Positions 23,101 to 28,582 of a DNA stretch of 28,582 nt are shown here, one piece after another. The translations under genes were made by a program, and so were the position numbers. A model generated the notes under the pieces. That model saw nothing but the letters and a program-made list of their open reading frames with translations. It ran no database searches and was not told where the DNA came from. Source of the stretch: Podochytrium sp. JEL0797. Its lineage: Eukaryota > Chytridiomycota > Chytridiomycetes > Chytridiales > Chytriomycetaceae. Positions within the stretch are counted from its first letter, which is position 1, and the number at the start of each line of letters is the position of its first letter. Location of the stretch: contig JADGJG010000239.1 in NCBI GenBank assembly GCA_027596195.1, forward strand, positions 1 to 28,582. The letters run 5' to 3'.

Positions 23101-25543
23101 CTTCTCGCCAACTTCGGTTAAGTCGCCAGCCTCCAACATTGCCAAATCCTTCTCCAAAGCACACGCTCTCACCACTTCCCCATACCTCACAGCCTCATAC
23201 CGTTCACAAAACGTGATATTGTCACGAATCGTGGCATTCTGCAACCACGATGTTTGCGCCACGTATGCGACTCCTCCTCCGTCTCCTCCGTTTCTCAGTT
23301 GGAACGTCCCAGACGTGCGCTTCATTTCCCCCAGCAGCGCTTGCAAGAGGGACGATTTGCCAGACCCCGTCGGTCCACACACGCACGTCAATTCTCCCAC
23401 TGGAAACGAAACATCCAGATTTCGAAGCTCGAAAGCTCCCGATTCTCCGCATGACGTCTCCCCACTCCCACTGCTCGAAGAATACCACTCAAACGAGGCA
23501 TTTTCAAAGCCCACAAACTCAGTCTCCTTCTTCCCTTCGCCTGGAGGAACAGAGAGTGAGTGCATTTGGAGGAGGGTTGAGCAAGAGTTGGAAAAAAGGA
23601 GGTTCCGAACATACCTGAAACTAGCTCCAAATCATCTTCCACCAGAAACCGCTCAATCCTCCCAAACGCCACTGCCATCTTGAACGCGTCCGCAATCACC
23701 AATGGCAAATACATCAACGGAATCCGCAACGAATTGAACAGAGACAAACACGTAAACGCTGTTTGACTCGTCATGGGAACGTCGCTCCACTTGGTCAAGG
23801 TCGACAACGTGACGAAGGAAACAACGATGGGAGCCATGAGCCAGATGAACGTGTTGACGGACTCGGCGAGGTAAACGGACACGAGACAGTGCAGTTCTTT
23901 GGCACGTGCTGTTTGGATCTTGTCGAGGAACTGGGGCTCCCAGGCAAATGTTTTGATGACGCGGATTCCTTGGAGGACTTCGTTGACGATACCCGTGCGA
24001 GAATCTTGTGCCTTCATTAGGCGCTCGTAGACTCGCATGTTCCATTGCGCGTTCCAATAAGTCAAGGGAAGAGTCAGGAACATCACCGCAAGTCCGACAA
24101 GAGCCGGCCATCCAACAAGGTACAAGAGACCCGCGATGGCAGTGAGGATGTGAAAAGGAATGAGAATAAGCTCAAAACAGTCGGGAAGATAGTCGCGAAT
24201 GGTCTCCGCGTCGGTCGACATCAGAGTCACGATTTTGCCCACGGTCGAGGCGGCGGACTTTCCGGGGGACGAAGGCTCGGTCGCTCCTTCCATTCCCACG
24301 GATGCAGGGTCAGTGGTTCCATCCGCGTCCGAGATGCTGAGTCCAGCAGGTGCAGAACTTGAAGACGGAATGCGAGTGAGACTTTTGCAGTAAATCTCGT
24401 TCACCAGCACTGCCTTCACGCGCACACAGAGTTGGCGCGTCGAATGCCAGGTGTGGTTGTCCAAGAATTTCTTGAGGAATGCCGAAAGTCCAAACCCAAG
24501 CGCGAAAAAAAACGCTGGGGTGGAGGGAGTAGTGGGTGTGGCGGTTTCGATGAATCCCGTGATTCGATAGAGAAAGTAAGGCCCAGCAAGGCCAAACAGG
24601 ATTCGGAAAATTCCGAGAGAGGATTGGAAGATGAAAGCGCGTTTCTCGCAGACGAGGATGGCTCGCCAGAGGGAGAATCGCGGCCTATTTTTTTTTTGAG
24701 GAAAACAAAAAAAACGTGTTTTCACATTTCTGGACTCACTTAAACATTCGAAACTTTTCGACTGCTGAAGCAGCTTGATTCATTCTCGGAAGTTTGGGCA
24801 TATCCTCGAGCGTGATGGGATGTTTTGCACCAAAACGCATGAGGGGATTCATCCAAGTGAAAAACAAAAACTCGAACGCGTTCGAAAGAGTAACTGGATT
24901 CGGCTCCGGGGCTTCCAATAAGCGGCCTTGCGATTTGATTGATTCGTTGATGGCAGCGATGCGGCTGGCTTGGAGCGTCAATTTTTGATAGAGAACCACG
25001 CAGAATGTGAGGGACATTGAAAGCAAGGAGATACAGCTCATGATGATGGTGGATGCATTCGAAGAGATGCGGAACAGGGACGATGCAGGAAGCATTGCGG
25101 AAAGGAATGCCAAGGCAGAGAGTTGGTGCAAGGAATCCACATCTCCCCGCATTCTCCGATATATAGAGAGCATCAGACACCACGCCAAGAGTTGAGCAGC
25201 GTTTGGAATGATGGATCCGACAAGCGATTCGAATTCGAGAGGCGATCGCATTGACGACACGATAGCCAACAGCGAGCTGCAAATGGCCAGGGCCATGAGG
25301 ACTTGGGTTGGGAGGCGGTACAGAGCATTATCTGTATCCAGCAGAGGATGCTGATCCGTAGAGGGGAGGAGGGGCTCCGCTTCTGGTTAGTTATTAATCT
25401 TTAGCAATCAAAACTCGGGCTCTTCGAGAAGAGAATCAACCTTGGCTGTCAATAAGGTCGAAAGTGGGTGCATTTGTCCATGCCCGGAAGGCCCAAAGCA
25501 GCAGAACGATGGCGAATCCGGCAAAGACCAAGTCTGGGGTCAT
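20146..25543 (-). CDS. ABCC/MRP-type full ABC transporter
   Basis: Eleven exons (25441-25543, 24740-25382, 23615-24684, 23102-23540, 22135-23036, 21873-22075, 21636-21814, 21289-21577, 21148-21237, 20493-21087, 20146-20408) join in frame to 1591 residues. Several N-terminal membrane segments (a short TMD0-like part) and a linker (FEFLFFTWMNPLMRFG) precede TMD1, NBD1, TMD2 and NBD2. NBD1 has Walker A CGPTGSGKSS (~660), signature LSGGQKQR and Walker B CLLLDDPLSAVD, with Asp where catalytic Glu would sit, as is typical of MRPs. NBD2 has Walker A GRTGAGKSS (~1350), signature FSQGQRQLLCLARALL, Walker B LTVFDEATASVD and IAHRL. A ~30-residue Gly/Ser/Asp-rich insertion precedes the NBD2 signature. 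Family members export organic anions and glutathione conjugates, often into vacuoles; the substrate here is unknown. Confidence 0.93.
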
Positions 25544-25668
25544 CGGGGATGTGGGAAAGTTTCGCAGATGATTCGACTCGAACCCGAAAAAGAAACAACC
25601 TTTCTGCACTTCAAGAGAACCTTTTAAGGCATATGAGATAGCAAGAGGTTAAATCATGCACTGTATTT
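25544..25668. other. Upstream flank of the ABC transporter gene
   Basis: This short stretch lies between the transporter start codon and the end of a possible small membrane-protein frame. A T-loop-like TTCGGGTTCGAG on minus was checked and lacks a matching acceptor stem. Confidence 0.4.
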
Positions 25669-26022
25669 TCAAACACTCAACGCGTGCGCCTTCAAGCCAT
25701 CCTTCGCCTCTTCTTCCAAAAACGCGTCTTCATACCGAGAGCACCAGAATTTCCAAAATCCCTGCCATGCAATACAGCAGCAGTTTAACTTAAGCGTGCA
25801 GCCATAGGGTGCTTTATTTAATAATAATGTGAGACCAGAGAAAATGTTGAACATGTGCCACGACAACAGGAAGCCCCATCGGAACACATTGATGTGAGCA
25901 TTCAGAACGGGCCGATTTCCAGGACGGTCGGCGAAGAAGAGAATGAAGGGGGCAGCGCGGAACAACAGCGTGATGATGGAAAACAGGAGCAACAATGGCT
26001 CCCCCCCCCCCCGCCCCCACAT
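25669..26022 (-). CDS. Possible small membrane protein, 117 residues
   Basis: A minus-strand open frame from ATG 26022 to a TGA at 25669-25671. It has hydrophobic segments (LLLLFSIITLLFRAAPFILF; WGFLLSWHMFNIFSGLTLLL), a polar loop, and a charged C-terminus (EDAFLEEEAKDGLKAHALSV). The composition looks more like coding sequence than most shadows, but I recognise no family. The start lies in a G-rich run (about 12 G on minus), so one base more or less would change its N-terminus or join a different upstream frame. It could also be a 3' exon of a longer gene or a decayed fragment. Confidence 0.3.
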   Translation of the reverse strand: MWGRGGGEPLLLLFSIITLLFRAAPFILFFADRPGNRPVLNAHINVFRWGFLLSWHMFNIFSGLTLLLNKAPYGCTLKLNCCCIAWQGFWKFWCSRYEDAFLEEEAKDGLKAHALSV

Positions 26023-26459
26023 ATAGATTGAGTCGCTTCAGAGAGAGAACTCTCGGTTGGTGAGCTGACTGCATCTTTTGATTGATTGTTTTTGATTCGT
26101 CCGAACGGGTGCGGATCAACTGTGAAAAAAATGCAAAAAAAAAGAATAATTGATGGTTTTTTCCTCCAACTTCTTGCAGCCATGGAACGCATTCCCTGCT
26201 TCCCGACGGGGATCCGTGTTCTCGACAGCATGTATGCCTGTTTTCAATTTAACAGTAAGCCCTCGAATCCCCTCAGGGAATTCTCGTGAAAATCGTTTCC
26301 AGAAGTTCCTAATAATTTCTAAAGGGTGTAACCCCAGAGCAGCTGGGCACATTCAGAATGGGCCTGCAAATTTTTTCTCCCCTCCCAAAATTGCTCAGGC
26401 ACATTGACTGTGCCTAGCCCATTGCCGCCTCCAAAACCGACTGCCACCACCGCGACGTC
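26023..26459. other. Unassigned interval with splice-like signals
   Basis: On plus, TTCTTGCAG at about 26171-26179 looks like an acceptor, followed by an ATG and a short open stretch (MERIPCFPTGIRVLDSMYAC) that ends at a GTAAGC donor-like site near 26254. It could be a small exon of the gene that follows, but I cannot join it in frame with confidence. No RNA gene is visible. Confidence 0.3.
26395..26422 (+). repeat. Short palindromic repeat, left copy
   Basis: AGGCACATTGACTGTGCCT can fold into a 7-bp hairpin. The reverse complement of a segment near 27434-27460 matches this copy and its flank (…GTGCCTRGCCCATT) with few differences, so the two copies form an inverted pair about 1 kb apart around the unknown gene. 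Confidence 0.6.
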
Positions 26460-27134
26460 ATGGATCCAACTGTAGATGATGTGGATCACGATGATCCGGA
26501 CCAAGATTTTGCGACTGCGGTCGATCCGGGCCCGTTGGAACCTGATGAATAATCCCATCTGCCCGCCTCCAAACGATTCGTATTCTCTCGCACCTTGCCA
26601 TCCGCGCAAACCAAGCCCACTATTGAGTTCGACATTGGCGACAAGTTCATGCTGGCCAAGGCCAAATCTGAAGTGCCGAAGGTGCTCACGCAGATCGCCG
26701 AAAGTTGGGGCACGAGTGCCTCCCAATTGAACGCCATTCCACATTCTCGGATGCTGCACAACTGGAGCGAATCGATTCTCAGCGAGCTGCGCACAATGAT
26801 GAACAGCTGTATTGCAATGGACGAGGTCAAGATCTCTGAAAGCGACATGAATCTGTGGATGACGGTATGATCGAATTTTCGCAATGAATGAACGCGTTCT
26901 CACACGTTGTTGTCAATCATTCAGACGGAGATGGTCTTGGCAGTTTATGGTGTGTCTCCAGAAGTCCTGTTCAAGCATGGCCACACAGTTTACCCTCTTG
27001 TGACGTCCTGCTGCTCCCCAGCAGTTTATCAGCGTGTCCTCGCAGCATTGAAGTGCCCCAGCGCTGGATCCTTGAGGAAGAGAGGTGGTGGGTCAATGGA
27101 GTCGGAGGCTGCAAAGAAGAGAATGAAGAAGTAA
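26460..27134 (+). CDS. Unrecognised protein, tentative three-exon model
   Basis: Two segments look coding: up to 26864 and 26925-27134, joined in frame across an intron with a GTATGA donor and a TTCAG acceptor (26865-26924). They encode FDIGDKFMLAKAKSEVPKVL, AESWGTSASQLNAIPHSRML, then VLAVYGVSPEVLFKHGHTVY and a basic tail (KRGGGSMESEAAKKRMKK) that could be a nuclear signal. ATG 26460 starts the acidic MDPTVDDVDHDDPDQDFATA in the same frame, but a TAA at 26550-26552 interrupts. A 96-nt intron (26520-26615, GTCGAT donor, CCAAG acceptor) would remove the stop and give 172 residues. Otherwise the gene is broken. I do not recognise a family. Short inverted repeats lie on both sides, so a mobile origin is possible. 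Confidence 0.4.
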
Positions 27135-27433
27135 TTTGGGGGTAAATTAGAGTCGGGGGGAGGGAAGTGGACTTTTTTTCCCTTTAAAATTTACTTGAAT
27201 ACAGTTATTTTTAAATGGATTCAAGTCATGGAGTGGGGCTGAAAATTATCGAGTCTCATCGAGATGGCATGAGTGACATATTCGCTAGTTTTGTTCTTTT
27301 TCAGAACGGTCGGGGCTGAAAATGGGTCGAAATACAATATATATTCAAATCTCTCACTTGCAAATAATGTAAAATAGTTGATATTAATGCTCGGAAAAAG
27401 AATTGGCCGATTTGGTTGCGTTTTCAGCGAGTA

Positions 27434-27460
27434 AATGGGCCAGGCACAGTGAATGTGCCC
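27434..27460 (-). repeat. Short palindromic repeat, right copy
   Basis: GGGCCAGGCACAGTGAATGT followed by GCCC contains the palindrome GGCACA-GTGAA-TGTGCC. Its reverse complement matches the copy at 26395-26422, giving an inverted arrangement. Confidence 0.6.
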
Positions 27461-27619
27461 ACACCAAAACGCAGCTTCGAACCCGAGCAAGTTCGCAAGC
27501 GTGCAGAAACCTCAGTTTTTATTTTTTTGTAGTCGCTTTCTCCAAACCCATCCAAAACGATTAGAAGATTGGCATATTAATTTTTCAGATTTTTCCAAGC
27601 CAATTTGGATGAGAAAAAG

Positions 27620-27642
27620 GTCAGGCACAGTCAGGCACAGTC
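27620..27642 (+). repeat. Tandem copies of a CAGGCACAGT motif
   Basis: GTCAGGCACA-GTCAGGCACA-GTC is a direct 10-bp repeat. It shares CAGGCACAGT with the palindromic copy at 27434-27460 and, in reverse complement, with the one at 26395. Confidence 0.6.
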
Positions 27643-27721
27643 GGGGGCACTGCTCTGGGGATAAGGAAACGAGAGTGGCACAAAGGCAATTTTTTAATCA
27701 AAAAAAACTTCACGATCTCCA

Positions 27722-28582
27722 ATGACGGCTTCGAGCGCGCAATCGGCCATCCCAGCGACCCCCGCGGAAACAAGCACCACCACGCCCAATACGGTCGCAC
27801 GCACGAATGCGCCCGAAGCATATGGATACCTTCTCGTTGTCCTTGAGTTCCTGATCAAACACGTTCCCTTCCTGGCTCCGTACCTCGCGCGGGACGCGGG
27901 ATTCCTGTCCCTGCGCAACCTGCCGCCCCACCTCCTTGGTCTGGACATTACGACCCTTGCCCTACCTCCTCGCGGGTACAAGCCGCGTTCTCCCGTCGGT
28001 CCCTCGCTGTCTCTCGCGAGTTTCGAGAAATTTCAAGTCTCGCCACCTTCTCCCGCTGAGCTCATCTCCTCTCTGCACATCCACCACGCATTCAAAAGCG
28101 CCAAAACAACTCCGCTCCAAATGATCGAATCCATCCTCAAGAACCTCACTTCCGCGAACCAAATTGGGCAACGCGGCTTCCTCCACGAGGTCCACGTGCC
28201 AGACGTGCTCGAGCAAGCCGAAGCGAGCACAAAACGCTATTCGCTCGGCTCCCCACTCTCCATCCTTGACGGTGTTCCAGTCGTGGTCAAAAACGAACTC
28301 GACGTGAAGGGATACGTGACTCGCGCGGGGTCCAAGTACATAAACGGCGAAAACGCGGCCACACAGAATTCGGACGTGGTCCAGAAACTGAGAGACCAAG
28401 GGGCCATTATTGTTGGTGTTTCCAACATGACCGAAGTGGGGTATTCCCCGGTCGATTGGTTCCCAACGAACCCGTGGAAGGAGGGTTACTCGTGTGGAGG
28501 CTCGAGCAGTGGTTCTGGAGGGTCTGTTGCTGCTGGATATTGTCCTATCGCTCTAGGGTGTGATGGTGGAGGTTCCGTTCGG
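27722..28582 (+). CDS. Amidase-signature family enzyme (3' end outside the window)
   Basis: The frame is open from ATG 27722-27724 to the window end: 287 codons, no intron seen. Amidase-signature enzymes hydrolyse amides with a Ser-cisSer-Lys triad. The Lys lies in LDGVPVVVKNELDVKGY, the Gly/Ser loop with the cis-Ser in GYSCGGSSSGSGGSVAAGYC, and the nucleophile motif in LGCDGGGSVR, where most members have a GSDTGGSIR-like motif; the window ends just there. A region of ~160 residues precedes the core, longer than in bacterial GatA, with one hydrophobic stretch (AYGYLLVVLEFLIKHVPFLA). This resembles fungal or FAAH-like amidases rather than GatA; the substrate cannot be told. The ATG is the first Met of the frame and the codons are GC-rich and regular. 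Confidence 0.9.
   Translation, partial: MTASSAQSAIPATPAETSTTTPNTVARTNAPEAYGYLLVVLEFLIKHVPFLAPYLARDAGFLSLRNLPPHLLGLDITTLALPPRGYKPRSPVGPSLSLASFEKFQVSPPSPAELISSLHIHHAFKSAKTTPLQMIESILKNLTSANQIGQRGFLHEVHVPDVLEQAEASTKRYSLGSPLSILDGVPVVVKNELDVKGYVTRAGSKYINGENAATQNSDVVQKLRDQGAIIVGVSNMTEVGYSPVDWFPTNPWKEGYSCGGSSSGSGGSVAAGYCPIALGCDGGGSVR

Larger units (their letters stand above)
27135..27721. other. Intergenic region with short repeats
   Basis: These 587 bp hold the 3' flank of the unknown gene, two loci of the GGCACAGT repeat, and the promoter region of the amidase gene. It is AT-rich up to about 27400. I see no convincing exon or RNA gene; a TTCGAACCC near 27475 lacks a matching T-stem. Confidence 0.55.

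Noticed and set aside
25560..25590. T-loop-like TTCGGGTTCGAGTCGAA on minus, a possible tRNA
   Set aside because: The T-stem can pair, but no upstream sequence pairs with the would-be acceptor stem and no anticodon arm is seen.
26319..26903. 194-codon minus-strand open frame
   Set aside because: It is antisense to plus-strand segments with better coding character and a supported intron, and it resembles a shadow.
27465..27490. GGGTTCGAAGC on minus, a possible tRNA T-arm
   Set aside because: The bases flanking the loop do not form a five-pair stem.

Overview
This is a gene-dense, intron-rich nuclear segment of a eukaryote. Introns are mostly 38-85 bp, with GTRAGT-like donors and YAG or AAG acceptors, intergenic gaps are short, and 3' ends carry AATAAA. 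The gene mix suggests a zoosporic, early-diverging fungus, most likely a chytrid: plant-type leucine-rich repeats fused to F-boxes, a MASE1-type hybrid histidine kinase, a full-length ABCC transporter, MetAP2, Cms1 and uS12. The lineage is an inference from gene content; no rRNA or other marker is present.

Left part (1-6442). Four genes lie on the minus strand: 4-hydroxyphenylpyruvate dioxygenase (tyrosine catabolism), a coiled-coil protein of unknown function, and two tandem, related F-box/LRR genes that look like substrate receptors of SCF ubiquitin ligases. The first ~115 bases hold a near-identical partial copy of the dioxygenase C-terminal exon. A 1.45-kb gap (6443-7895) follows; its right end looks like a 5'-UTR intron of the next gene.

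Middle (7896-18384). Ribosomal protein uS12 (plus) converges on the ribosome-assembly factor Cms1 (minus). Next is a ~1235-residue MASE1 hybrid histidine kinase (minus) whose kinase core has lost its phospho-accepting His and ATP-binding boxes but keeps two intact receiver domains. Inorganic pyrophosphatase (plus) converges on methionine aminopeptidase 2 (minus). The latter is divergent from a mitochondrial-type, membrane-anchored J-protein, with only 26 bp between start codons.

Right part (18558-28582). A polyQ-containing protein of unknown function (minus, start unresolved) lies just downstream of an eleven-exon ABCC/MRP-type transporter (minus). A repeat-bearing stretch follows, with a possible small membrane protein, an unrecognised two- or three-exon gene, and short palindromic repeats around it. 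The window ends inside an amidase-signature enzyme (plus), cut off at its catalytic serine motif.

The genes form no single pathway; most are housekeeping. The most unusual items are the kinase-dead hybrid kinase, the tandem F-box/LRR pair with LRR-phased introns, the 26-bp divergent gene pair, and the inverted repeats around the unknown gene near 26.4-27.5 kb.
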